Positions 7,024 to 14,448 of a DNA stretch of 15,031 nt are shown here, piece by piece. How positions within the stretch are numbered: position 1 is the stretch's first letter; each line of letters opens with the position of its first letter. Under the pieces are notes generated by a model. It did no database searches. It saw nothing but the letters and a program-made list of their open reading frames with translations, and was not told where the DNA came from. The DNA is taken from positions 1-15,031 of the forward strand of contig JAISKY010000105.1 of NCBI GenBank assembly GCA_031260745.1, given 5' to 3'. This DNA is from Oscillospiraceae bacterium. GTDB taxonomy: Bacteria > Bacillota > Clostridia > Oscillospirales > Oscillospiraceae. The translations under genes were made by a program, and so were the position numbers.

Positions 7024-10000
7024 TTATACCACCACCACTGTGTTGCTAACCGCAAGTACGGGGGCGAGGTCGAAGTTTGCGCCCGTACCAGCGACCTGTG
7101 TTACTTCATAAGTAGCCGCTACACCGACATTATGTGTGCCATTGGTTGTAGTACGAGCAGCAATGTCAATGATAGCCGCTGTACCTGCCGGTACAGTAAA
7201 CGCCTCTGTTGCGCCAACGAAAGCGGTTCCAGTTCCATTTACAGTCAACGCAATAGCTTGGTCGCTCAGAGTCCAAGCATACGTATCGGCAAATGTCGCG
7301 TCACCAGTTTGCAGACCAGCCTTCAAAGTCGGAGCTGCATAGGTGGCAACAGCATTTATATCCAGAGATGTAACCGTTACATCCGCTATAACGCTTGTAG
7401 CAGTCGCCGGATTAATATCAGTCGCAGTAACTGACGTTACAAGCGTATGATACGCGCCCGAAGCGTTGCCTGTTACGGTCGGCGTCGAGTAAGCGTTTCC
7501 GGCTGTTGTTTTCGTGAACGTAACAACACCCGCGTTAGCGTTGAAATAATCGTTTGAATTTAATGTTGCTTCCAGTTGTTCAACAGTCAACTTCAAACTC
7601 GCGCCAACTTCCATGCCAAGAGCGTCAAACAAGTCGGAAATCAAACCTGCTTCTGTCGTAGTCAGTCCGGTTTCGCTTATCGCCGCGACTGAACCACTAC
7701 CAAATCCGCCAATGTCCGCTCCGGTAAGGTCAACTACAGCGCCGTCAGCGATTACTAAGTTACCTGTACCGGTAATGCTTAATACAGCGTCATCAGAGAT
7801 TGTCAGAGCGCCTGTTATCGTCAGGGATTCGCCTGAGCCAATCGCGTAGCTGTCCGTTCCGGTCAGCGTCAGATAACGCTGTACATCGGAATTGTAGACA
7901 ATGTCCGCGTACGGACGTACGTCGCCGCCGGGAACTCCGAGTACGCCGTTTCCGGCCGCCCACGCCGCCGCGCCTATCAGGTAGGTTGCGCCGGAGTTAT
8001 CGGTAGCCGTGAAGTACCATACTTCATCGCCCGCGTACAGGTCGGTCACGAAATTGGTCTTTGAGGTTTCAACGGTTCCCACAGGTTCGCCGTAGAAGTC
8101 CGCCTCAAAGCGTACCCAGAACGCTCCGTCGCCAATTTCAGGAAGCGTATTCGGCGCGCCGGGAAGTTTACCCTTCGTCGTCACCGTAACAAATCCGGTA
8201 GGAGCTATACGTATCATATCAAGTCCGTCGTATTCAACGGCGATACCGACTTTCGCGTTCAGCTTATCAAGGTATTTGTTCCAGGCGTTTGTCGGGTTGG
8301 TCAATGACGAGTACTTCCACAAACTCGCCGGGTCAACTCTGATAGAGTCGCCTTTGAGAATGCCCAGGTCAGCGTCAAATGTCCAGTCTGTCAGCGAAGT
8401 ATAATAGATGTTCGTGATGATACCGTAGTTTCCGGTCTCCGCTTCCTCAAGACCCTTGAGGATATAGCCGTTTTCGTCAACAACCAGTTTCTTCACACTC
8501 TTAGTATTACCGTACTGAGTGCTTCCGAGCCAATTGATATACGTGAAGTTAATCCAGGTCTTATCGGCTTTATCGGCGGCGAGCAGTACGTGGTTGTACT
8601 TTGTCGCTACGTTCCAGAAGTCCTGAGCGTACGCCGGCTTCGTGTAACCGTAGCTGTTTACTTTCGTTGATTTAACTTCCGCTTCTTCAACGCGGATTAC
8701 GGCTTTAGCCAAACCAATCGAATCCTGATTGTCCAAAGTGTAGATATAGGGGCTTGCGGTGGTTCCCAATCCTGTTTTTGTGGAATCCAACTGCACGATT
8801 ACGCGCACTTTGTCGTCTTTTGAGAACAATCCGGCCGCTCCGGTGTAGGTAACTTCGTCTTTTGTCCAGTTAATACGATGCGGTCCAAATGTCTGCGGGT
8901 CGGTGCTCGCTACTTCGATTGTGTAAGTAGTACCGTAAGGGCTGTTAGCGACTTTACGGATTGTTCCGTACACTTCGTAGTAGGCGACCAGTTTATCAGG
9001 CTCGCCGTCGAACTCCCACGTGTTGTAGTTGTTCAGTGACTTGCCTTCGTAGTTGAAGTTTCCGGTAACCGGGTTGTAAACGCCGACACCGCTCAAACGC
9101 TGGTCAAGTACGACAACTTTCAGTCCGGTCATTCCGGCAAGCGCGGCGATGCCGTCCGCGTCTCTGAAATGTCCGCCGTTGACAAACGTCTTAAAGGTAA
9201 AGGGCAGATATGTTTTGGTGCTTACGAGCGGAATTTGCTTTCCGTCCAGACCTTCATAGAAGTTAAGGAACGGACCCGCCGCGTTCGTCCTGTCGGGGTT
9301 GATGACGGTTTCGCCGATGACTTTCTCATTGGCTACGTCACGCGCCCATTCGGTGATTCCCACTTTAGTGGCGGCTTTTTCCCAACGATAATACAGGTAG
9401 CCAAGCGGAGTAATAAGCTGACCCGCGTCGTCGCGGTTGACGGTTTCATTTTCAATCTGTACGCGGCTTAGTCCGTTGATTTGCATCAGCGAATCAAGAC
9501 GCGCCGGGGTGATTAGGTACTCTTCGGTCGTCTGCGACAAAACAGGCGAATAACCGTTGAGAACCCGGTCGCTAGCGTCAATAACACCATCTCCGTTTTG
9601 GTCGTCACTTCTACCATCAGGAAAAAGACCTGTGACAATTGTTTTAACGCCAGCCAAATTCGCGGCGGGTACAGCACCGGTTACCGTTGTGAATACGCCA
9701 GTAGATGTGTAATAACCCACTACAGCTGTCGTTACAGGCGCCTGCGAACCGATTGTATACCCAGTATTGCTAAGAGCTGTAAATCCGGTTGCACTGATAA
9801 CTTGGGTTTCAATATCCAAGAATCCGTACGACGGCGCGAGCGTGTATGACGGTACGATTCTTTCGCCGTAGACCGCTCCGGTTACGTATGTGTGCGTAAC
9901 GTCGTCGAAATACACACGCTGAATCGTCAGCGCGGTGAAGATGTAGCGCGCAACGTCCTTACGGGTCGCGGGCGCGCCGTACTCGGAATCAACGCCGGCG

Positions 10001-10563
10001 CTAAGTCCGAGAACCGCGGCGTGGGTAATCGTGTTGGTCTCCCACAGCGTTCCGATGAACTCGTCGTTTGCGCCGTAACCAAGTACGCCAAGCAGAATCT
10101 TCATAACGGCGACGCCGGTTATGTCACTGCCCGGGTCAAACAAAGTTTGCTCGTAGTTGGTGCCGTTGATAGCGCCTTGCTGTGTCAGATACGCAATCGC
10201 GCCTGACGCGAACTGGTTCGCCGCGTCTATGTCGGTGAACGTGTTTCCCGCGTTTGTAGGCAGTCTGCTCGCTGTCGCTGCGCTAAGCGCGGCGTAAGCA
10301 ATCAGTTTCGCGGCCTCCGCGCGAGTGATTTTGTCGGCCGGATGGTATGTACCATCGTCGCGGCCGTCAATAATTCCGGCGGCGTGAAGCACCGTAATGG
10401 CTTCATAGTCCTCCGTGTCCTTGGGCACTCCCGCGAAATCGTCTACGACTTCGGCGGGGGCGGTTTCGTCCTCGTTCTCGGCGAACGCGGTTACGCCTGT
10501 GAACATCACAAGCGCGGTTGCCAGCGCGAGGATTAGCGCGAGTAGACGTCTAGTCTTACTCAT
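7024..10563 (-). CDS. Large secreted SLH-domain (S-layer-like) surface protein
   Basis: A 1179-residue exported protein. The start at 10563 is chosen over the upstream ATG at 10641 because AGGAGGG precedes it and a classic signal peptide follows at once: MSKTRRLLALILALATALVM, with likely cleavage after AFA at residue 28. Three SLH-type modules follow at about 46-92 (GIIDGRDDGTYHPADKITRAE), 107-163 and 166-213; the third is degenerate. SLH domains bind pyruvylated secondary cell wall polymers. Residues 321-332 (DQNGDGVIDASD) form an EF-hand-like calcium loop. The remainder is beta-rich, repetitive in Thr, Ala, Val and Gly, and has no LPxTG motif. The last 270 residues have few aromatics and look adhesin- or S-layer-like. 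The leader runs through a probable DNA inversion switch (10610-10782), so expression is probably phase-variable. The exact function is unknown. Confidence 0.9.
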   Translation of the reverse strand: MSKTRRLLALILALATALVMFTGVTAFAENEDETAPAEVVDDFAGVPKDTEDYEAITVLHAAGIIDGRDDGTYHPADKITRAEAAKLIAYAALSAATASRLPTNAGNTFTDIDAANQFASGAIAYLTQQGAINGTNYEQTLFDPGSDITGVAVMKILLGVLGYGANDEFIGTLWETNTITHAAVLGLSAGVDSEYGAPATRKDVARYIFTALTIQRVYFDDVTHTYVTGAVYGERIVPSYTLAPSYGFLDIETQVISATGFTALSNTGYTIGSQAPVTTAVVGYYTSTGVFTTVTGAVPAANLAGVKTIVTGLFPDGRSDDQNGDGVIDASDRVLNGYSPVLSQTTEEYLITPARLDSLMQINGLSRVQIENETVNRDDAGQLITPLGYLYYRWEKAATKVGITEWARDVANEKVIGETVINPDRTNAAGPFLNFYEGLDGKQIPLVSTKTYLPFTFKTFVNGGHFRDADGIAALAGMTGLKVVVLDQRLSGVGVYNPVTGNFNYEGKSLNNYNTWEFDGEPDKLVAYYEVYGTIRKVANSPYGTTYTIEVASTDPQTFGPHRINWTKDEVTYTGAAGLFSKDDKVRVIVQLDSTKTGLGTTASPYIYTLDNQDSIGLAKAVIRVEEAEVKSTKVNSYGYTKPAYAQDFWNVATKYNHVLLAADKADKTWINFTYINWLGSTQYGNTKSVKKLVVDENGYILKGLEEAETGNYGIITNIYYTSLTDWTFDADLGILKGDSIRVDPASLWKYSSLTNPTNAWNKYLDKLNAKVGIAVEYDGLDMIRIAPTGFVTVTTKGKLPGAPNTLPEIGDGAFWVRFEADFYGEPVGTVETSKTNFVTDLYAGDEVWYFTATDNSGATYLIGAAAWAAGNGVLGVPGGDVRPYADIVYNSDVQRYLTLTGTDSYAIGSGESLTITGALTISDDAVLSITGTGNLVIADGAVVDLTGADIGGFGSGSVAAISETGLTTTEAGLISDLFDALGMEVGASLKLTVEQLEATLNSNDYFNANAGVVTFTKTTAGNAYSTPTVTGNASGAYHTLVTSVTATDINPATATSVIADVTVTSLDINAVATYAAPTLKAGLQTGDATFADTYAWTLSDQAIALTVNGTGTAFVGATEAFTVPAGTAAIIDIAARTTTNGTHNVGVAATYEVTQVAGTGANFDLAPVLAVSNTVVVV

Positions 10564-10609
10564 AGGTGTTTTCCCTCCTGATAGAGTTTTTTTATTTGGA
10601 CGAACACCA

Positions 10610-10637
10610 ATGTAACATTTTATCCATTCTGTTACAT
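10610..10637 (+). repeat. Left recombination site of the inversion switch
   Basis: This 28-bp site has the 11-6-11 layout of tyrosine recombinase core sites: ATGTAACATTT (10610-10620), asymmetric centre TATCCA (10621-10626), TTCTGTTACAT (10627-10637). It matches the right site, read on the opposite strand, at 25 of 28 positions, including the whole centre. It lies 46 bp upstream of the SLH start codon. Confidence 0.8.
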
Positions 10638-10771
10638 TCACACTTTTCGATAGGTATTTCGGGGTATTATAGGGGTTATAAAAGAAAAAACTCGGTTGAT
10701 TAACCGAGCTTCATAAACAGGCTGATGCCTTTATTTAGTGGATATTGAATGTCCATGTAACATTTTGGATA
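10621..10771. other. Probable invertible DNA segment (phase switch) upstream of the SLH gene
   Basis: About 140 bp lie between two inverted 28-bp sites, directly beside a recombinase gene. The segment holds a leftward terminator (10681-10708) and a leftward perfect -10 box, TATAAT at 10666-10671, with no good -35 box. No ORF is present. Two readings are possible. In the first, transcription enters from the right and the terminator makes this the OFF state for the SLH gene. In the second, the TATAAT box is the promoter and this is the ON state, with the terminator acting as an insulator. The architecture is seen directly; inversion itself is inferred. Confidence 0.72.
10681..10708 (-). terminator. 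Intrinsic terminator inside the invertible segment, facing the SLH gene
   Basis: CTCGGTT (10691-10697) and AACCGAG (10702-10708) form a perfect 7-bp stem with a GATT loop. On the minus strand TTTTTTCTTT follows (10681-10690), a strong U-tract. No gene ends just upstream on that strand, so a terminator here fits a leader switch. On the plus strand the stem is followed by CTTCATAAAC and should not terminate. Inversion would therefore turn it toward the recombinase gene. Confidence 0.8.
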
Positions 10772-10782
10772 AAATGTTACAT
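10755..10782 (-). repeat. Right recombination site of the inversion switch
   Basis: On the plus strand this reads ATGTAACATTT (10755-10765), TGGATA (10766-10771), AAATGTTACAT (10772-10782). The 11-bp arms are perfect inverted repeats, and the palindrome extends outward to 10750-10787 (17-bp arms, GGAT in the middle). The centre is TATCCA on the minus strand, so this site is inverted relative to the left one. It ends 37 bp before the recombinase start codon, where the bound protein could also control its own gene. Confidence 0.8.
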
Positions 10783-10819
10783 GGACACAATAATCTTATA
10801 TTAAGGGAGAAAACCAAAA

Positions 10820-11422
10820 ATGGCAGCAACCGAACCGATTAGAAACAAAAATCAAGTTAGGGAACTCGCGCAGTATTACTTAAATCGCGGCGAGTTTCGC
10901 AATTACGCGCTGATTGTTATGAGCGTTCATACCGCGCTTAGAATCAGCGACTTGCTGCGCCTGAACTGGAACGATGTATACGATTTTGAACTCGGCAGAG
11001 TGTACAAAAGATTCAGCGTTGTCGAGCAAAAAACCAAGAAACCTAAGATTGTCGCTATGAATAAGGACGCAATCGCCGCGTTAGAATTATTCGCCACGTC
11101 GAGCAAGTTAAATCCAACCTCCGCGCTGTTTGAAAGCCGTAAAACCGGACGCGCAATCAGCCGGATACAAGCGTACAGAATCATTCACACCGCCGCTGAC
11201 GCGCTGGAACTCGGTAGAGTTTCCTGCCACAGTCTGCGTAAGACTTTCGGTTATCACGCCTGGAAAAACGGGGCTTCTCCGGCGGTTATTATGGCGATTT
11301 ACGCTCACAGCTCGTTTTCGATTACGCAACGCTATCTTGGAATTGAGCAAGACGACAAAGACGAAGTCTACGCGTCGCTTAGTTACCAATGCGCCCCGAC
11401 CGCTATGCCAACATTATACTGA
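10820..11422 (+). CDS. Short tyrosine recombinase (FimB/FimE/RecV-like invertase)
   Basis: A 200-residue protein made of the catalytic domain alone. The active-site residues of the family are all visible: Arg41 in TALRISDLL, a Lys in EKTKK-type turn QKTKKPK (about 71-76), His137 and Arg140 in CHSLRKTFGYHAW, His163 in IYAHSS, and nucleophile Tyr172 in TQRYLGI. Phage integrases and XerC/D carry an extra N-terminal core-binding domain and are 300 residues or longer; this length is typical of FimB and FimE, which flip short promoter elements. No phage or transposon genes are nearby. The adjoining inverted 11-6-11 sites are its probable substrate. GGGAG at 10805-10809 supports the start at 10820. 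A possible promoter, TTGGAT (10765-10770) with AATAAT 18 bp on, overlaps the right site, so inversion or binding may control it. Confidence 0.92.
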   Translation: MAATEPIRNKNQVRELAQYYLNRGEFRNYALIVMSVHTALRISDLLRLNWNDVYDFELGRVYKRFSVVEQKTKKPKIVAMNKDAIAALELFATSSKLNPTSALFESRKTGRAISRIQAYRIIHTAADALELGRVSCHSLRKTFGYHAWKNGASPAVIMAIYAHSSFSITQRYLGIEQDDKDEVYASLSYQCAPTAMPTLY

Positions 11423-11527
11423 ATAAATTTTAACTTGTCAAGGCAAATTCCGCAATTGTAACACAAGAGTAATAATCAACATTATTCTCAATTCGTATTC
11501 AAAAAGCGTTTTCTCCGAAAATCGGAT

Positions 11528-11545
11528 GCGGCGACGCTTCGCCGC
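11528..11545. other. Small hairpin in the recombinase-permease gap
   Basis: GCGGCGA and TCGCCGC form a 7-bp stem with a CGCT loop, 106 bp after the recombinase stop. There is no U-tract, so it is not a typical terminator. I see nothing else of note in 11423-11641. Confidence 0.35.
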
Positions 11546-11641
11546 GGCGTGTCAATACCGGTCATCGGCTAAAAGAAACGCGCGTCTGAAACTATTCACG
11601 TCTCTAAAATTCCCTCAACTATATAAAATATACACAGAAAC

Positions 11642-11671
11642 AAAAAACTGCCGCGTCAGTTGACGCGACAG
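11642..11671 (-). terminator. Intrinsic terminator of the permease operon
   Basis: Read leftward, CTGTCGCGTC pairs with GACGCGGCAG (one G-T pair, AACT loop; 11648-11671) and is followed by T6 (11642-11647). It lies 31 bp after the stop of the second permease gene, so the permease transcript is not expected to reach the genes to the left. Confidence 0.88.
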
Positions 11672-11701
11672 TGAATTAATTTTGCTTGCAACTGTAAGCG
11701 A

Positions 11702-12685
11702 TTAACCCTTCATCGAGCCAATCATAATGCCTTTAACAAAATACTTTTGAATGAACGGATAGATACAAAGCAACGGTACGGTTCCTACGATTGTGGTACA
11801 GTATTTTACCAGTTCTTGTACGTTGCCTTCCTTTCCGAGTACCGCGCTTATATCGGTATCCATTCCGGCAGGGGTTTGAGCGTCCAGTAATATCTGCCTC
11901 AAAATAATCTGAAGCGGGAACAGCTTAGGATTACGAATGTAAATCTGAGCGGTAATGTACTCGTTCCACTTTCCGATTGCGTAAAACAGCGCGATAACCG
12001 CGATACTTGCCTTAACCAGCGGTAACGCAACCTTGAACAACATCGTAAAGTGACCCGCTCCGTCAAGTTGAGCGGATTCCTCCAAGCCTTGAGGCAAGTT
12101 ATTAAATGCCATCATCAAAATGAGGATATTGAAAACGCTTAACATTCCGTTTAGAACGATAACCCAACGAGTATTAACCAGTCCGAGCGCCTTGTTAACC
12201 ATATATGTCGGAATCATTCCGCCGTTGAAGAACATACTTACCATCATAATGATGATTAGATATGCGCCGAACAGGGTGCGGCGCGATACGCAGTAAGCTC
12301 CGATTGCCGCGCATACGATGCTTAGGAAACACCCCGCGCCGACGTAGAAGATTGTGTTCGCGTAACCGCGAATTAATGAACTGTTTTTCAGAACAATCAG
12401 GTATCCGCCCGCCGTCATCGGTAAATCGCCTCCGCGAGCGTCAGTTCCGGCTAACGGCCACAGCACCATTCCCGTAGTACGCGCAATCATATTCGGATTG
12501 CTGAACGACAACATCAGTATGTGCCACAGCGGCGCGAGACAGACGATTGCCAGAGCGGCCAAAAGTATGTAGTTGAACACCTTGAAGCCTATTCGCGCCG
12601 GAGTATCTTTTATTATGTTGTTTTTATCGTGGCGGTTTAAGTCAACGCCTTCAAGGTTGCTAACCATATCCAATCTGTTACCCAT
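11702..12685 (-). CDS. ABC transporter permease, LplC/CarB type
   Basis: A 327-residue inner-membrane protein with about six hydrophobic segments, the first at about 36-60 and the last near 295-315. The EAA loop that contacts the ATPase is at 201-223 (EESAQLDGAGHFTMLFKVALPL). The C-terminus (FVKGIMIGSMKG) is typical of LplC-type CUT1 permeases. It pairs with the LplB-type permease gene 36 bp upstream and is followed by a terminator. The ATPase is missing, as usual for this group, which commonly borrows a shared MsmX-like ATPase encoded elsewhere. The binding protein is most likely the one at 2767-4638. A strong AAGGAGGAAAATAAC leader precedes the ATG at 12685. The transported compound is unknown. 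Confidence 0.93.
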   Translation of the reverse strand: MGNRLDMVSNLEGVDLNRHDKNNIIKDTPARIGFKVFNYILLAALAIVCLAPLWHILMLSFSNPNMIARTTGMVLWPLAGTDARGGDLPMTAGGYLIVLKNSSLIRGYANTIFYVGAGCFLSIVCAAIGAYCVSRRTLFGAYLIIIMMVSMFFNGGMIPTYMVNKALGLVNTRWVIVLNGMLSVFNILILMMAFNNLPQGLEESAQLDGAGHFTMLFKVALPLVKASIAVIALFYAIGKWNEYITAQIYIRNPKLFPLQIILRQILLDAQTPAGMDTDISAVLGKEGNVQELVKYCTTIVGTVPLLCIYPFIQKYFVKGIMIGSMKG

Positions 12686-12721
12686 GTTATTTTCCTCCTT
12701 AATGTTATTTTAGGTTATTTT

Positions 12722-13636
12722 TTAGAACAAGCTGAACTCTGAGAACTTACGACTGGTGGCGTTTGCGATAACAAGCAACAGCATACTAATTACGGAGTTG
12801 AATATCTGAACCGCCGTAGAGAACCCGTATGCGCCTTCCATAAGTCCGCGTCTGTAAACGAATGACATAATGACGTCCGCGACTTCGTATGTCGTCGGGC
12901 GATAGAGCAGAATTATCTTATCCATCGCGACGTTAAGAATCATTGAAACCTGCATAATCAGCATCATCATTATCATCGTTTGGATACCCGGAATTGTAAC
13001 GTGAAGCGTTTGTTTCCAACGACCCGCGCCGTCTATCTTCGCCGCCTCGTACAGTTCCTGGTCAACGCTTGACAATACCGCAAGGAAGATTATCGACCCG
13101 TACCCCGTGCCTTGCCACGCGTTACTGATAACAAATATCGGACGGAAAAACGCTTTGATTCCCAACAAGTCCTGCGGTGCGCTTAACGCGCCGATTTTCA
13201 CAAGAGCAGCGGTAATCGGACCGTTCATTCCGACGAAGTCCTGAATGATTCCGCAGATAACAACCGTCGAAACGAAGTACGGCATATAGCTCATCGTCTG
13301 TACGGCTTTTTTGAATATCTGGTTCTCCATTTCGTTTAGGAGCAACGCAAGGACAATCGGTGCCGGGAAGTTTACCGCCATATTGTAAAGGCTGGTAATG
13401 ATGGTGTTCCTCATCAACCTACTAAAATAATATGTAGAGAAGAACGTGATGAAGTTTTTGATGCCTATCCACTCACTTCCGAGCGTACCGCCGCGAGCGG
13501 TATACTCCTCAAAAGCGAGCATTATGCCGCCGATTGGCACATAGTTGAAGATGATGAAATAAATCAACATAGGCAACGCCAGGAAATAGACCGACTTGTT
13601 TCGTAACCAGTCTTTCTTAATATCGCTGAGACGCAT
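12722..13636 (-). CDS. ABC transporter permease, LplB type
   Basis: A 304-residue inner-membrane protein with about six hydrophobic segments, starting at about 16-38 (VYFLALPMLIYFIIF). The EAA loop is at 196-217 (YEAAKIDGAGRWKQTLHVTI). The segment NYVPIGGIMLAFEEY is characteristic of LplB-like permeases. The start is set at 13636 (MRLSDIKKDW) because AAGGGGG lies at 13646-13652; longer in-frame starts at 13666 (ATG) or 13669 (TTG) lack a good ribosome binding site. It is the first gene of a two-gene operon with the LplC-type permease. A strong promoter (13759-13786) with two operator-like sites lies upstream, divergent from the DUF2284/RACo genes. Confidence 0.93.
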   Translation of the reverse strand: MRLSDIKKDWLRNKSVYFLALPMLIYFIIFNYVPIGGIMLAFEEYTARGGTLGSEWIGIKNFITFFSTYYFSRLMRNTIITSLYNMAVNFPAPIVLALLLNEMENQIFKKAVQTMSYMPYFVSTVVICGIIQDFVGMNGPITAALVKIGALSAPQDLLGIKAFFRPIFVISNAWQGTGYGSIIFLAVLSSVDQELYEAAKIDGAGRWKQTLHVTIPGIQTMIMMMLIMQVSMILNVAMDKIILLYRPTTYEVADVIMSFVYRRGLMEGAYGFSTAVQIFNSVISMLLLVIANATSRKFSEFSLF

Positions 13637-13673
13637 AAGCAATATCCCCCTTGGAATTAGTAACATCAAATCC

Positions 13674-13700
13674 CTAAAAGCGGCGCGCCCCCGCTCCTAG
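13674..13700 (-). other. Leader stem-loop upstream of the permease genes
   Basis: Read leftward, CTAGGAGCGG and CCGCTTTTAG pair over 10 bp (two G-T pairs) around a GGGCGCG loop. It lies in the predicted permease leader, about 22 nt before the ribosome binding site. A role in mRNA stability or attenuation is possible; there is no full U-tract. Confidence 0.4.
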
Positions 13701-13718
13701 GTTTCCTGATGTTCGACC

Positions 13719-13757
13719 ATTGTCTATTTGCACAAACTTATTGTGCATTACGCCAAT
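13719..13757. promoter_or_regulatory. Two tandem operator-like sites shared with the lipoprotein operon
   Basis: Site A is ATTGTCTATTTGCACAAA (13719-13736) and site B is ATTGTGCATTACGCCAAT (13740-13757), spaced 21 bp apart. Both follow ATTGTG-N6-CACAAT, with two mismatches in each. The perfect palindrome TGCACAA-N5-TTGTGCA (13729-13735 and 13741-13747) bridges them. They cover the predicted transcription start of the permease promoter, a classic repressor position, and lie about 70-110 bp upstream of the DUF2284 promoter. Confidence 0.6.
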
Positions 13758-13758
13758 C

Positions 13759-13786
13759 AGTATAACACACTTTACAAAATTGTCAA
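13759..13786 (-). promoter_or_regulatory. Sigma-A promoter of the permease operon
   Basis: Read leftward, a perfect TTGACA (13781-13786) and TATACT (13759-13764) are separated by 16 bp. The start is predicted near 13752, inside operator-like site B, with a leader of about 115 nt. Confidence 0.75.
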
Positions 13787-13822
13787 GTAATTTTTTAATT
13801 TTTATAAAATTTTTTTTGCCTA

Positions 13823-13851
13823 TTTACAATTCACTAATTATATTGTATAAT
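13823..13851 (+). promoter_or_regulatory. Sigma-A promoter of the DUF2284/RACo operon
   Basis: TTTACA (13823-13828) and a perfect TATAAT (13846-13851) are 17 bp apart, within AT-rich DNA. The start is predicted near 13858, about 40 nt before the DUF2284 ATG. Confidence 0.72.
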
Positions 13852-13898
13852 TTTATTATCATTCTACTATAAACTTTGTTAAGGCGGTGTAACCAAAA

Positions 13899-14435
13899 AT
13901 GACTACTGAAACCATAATCTCATCGGCGCTTGAACACGGATTTACCGCGGCGGCTCCGCTTGACCCCAAAAGCATCGACTGCAAAACGCAGGTTCGCGAT
14001 ATGTGCGAGGTGTGCAAGGCGTACAACACTACGTGGATTTGTCCGCCGGCGTGCGGAACAATCGAACAGTGTTCCGAGCGCGTGTTAAGCTATCCGCGAG
14101 GAGTTATCGTACAAACCACCGGACAGCTTGAGGACGAGCTTGACGGCGAGGGTATGATGGAGGCCGGACGTCTTCACGGCGAACACGTTAACGAATTTTA
14201 CAAGCATCTGCGCGGCGCGTTCAAAGGCGATGAAATGCTGGCGTTAGGCGCGGGCGGATGCGTACGCTGCGAGAAATGCACATACCCCGACGAACCTTGC
14301 CGCTTCCCCGACGAGCAGACCAGCTCTATGGAGTCCTACGGTATGCTTATTGCCGAGGTCTGCAAGGATAACAACATTCCGTATTATTACGGCAAAAGCA
14401 CGATTACTTACGTAAGCTGCTATTTGTTCAAGTAA
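13899..14435 (+). CDS. DUF2284 cysteine-rich metal-binding protein
   Basis: A 178-residue soluble protein with 12 cysteines. The N-terminal group (Cys28, 36, 39, 48, 52, 58) includes the family signature W-x-CPPACGT at 46-54. A second group, GGCVRCEKCTYPDEPC, holds Cys121, 124, 127 and 134, followed by Cys155 and 174. DUF2284 proteins are predicted metal or Fe-S binding proteins, often encoded beside corrinoid methyltransferase and activator genes; the molecular role is not known to me. It is followed 13 bp later by the RACo-like gene, so the two are almost certainly cotranscribed and act together. AAGGCGGTG at 13881-13889 serves as ribosome binding site. Confidence 0.87.
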   Translation: MTTETIISSALEHGFTAAAPLDPKSIDCKTQVRDMCEVCKAYNTTWICPPACGTIEQCSERVLSYPRGVIVQTTGQLEDELDGEGMMEAGRLHGEHVNEFYKHLRGAFKGDEMLALGAGGCVRCEKCTYPDEPCRFPDEQTSSMESYGMLIAEVCKDNNIPYYYGKSTITYVSCYLFK

Positions 14436-14448
14436 CGAGGTAAGCCAA

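Noticed and set aside
7012..7434. Plus-strand open frames opposite the SLH gene
   Set aside because: They give low-complexity Arg/Ser/Cys-rich translations typical of antisense frames of a Thr/Ala-rich protein, and lack start signals.
10564..10641. Longer N-terminus for the SLH protein (ATG at 10641)
   Set aside because: The extra 26 residues would precede a normal signal peptide, overlap the left recombination site and lack a ribosome binding site.
10774..10791. CACAAT beside the right recombination site as another ATTGTG-N6-CACAAT operator
   Set aside because: The other half reads ATGTTA, so only one half-site matches.
10820..11422. Recombinase as a prophage or integrative-element integrase
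   Set aside because: No phage, transfer or tRNA genes nearby, no core-binding domain, and paired inverted sites sit beside it.
11452..11465. Possible third recombinase site (TTGTAACA after the recombinase gene)
   Set aside because: Only a half-arm match; no centre TATCCA and no second arm at the right spacing.
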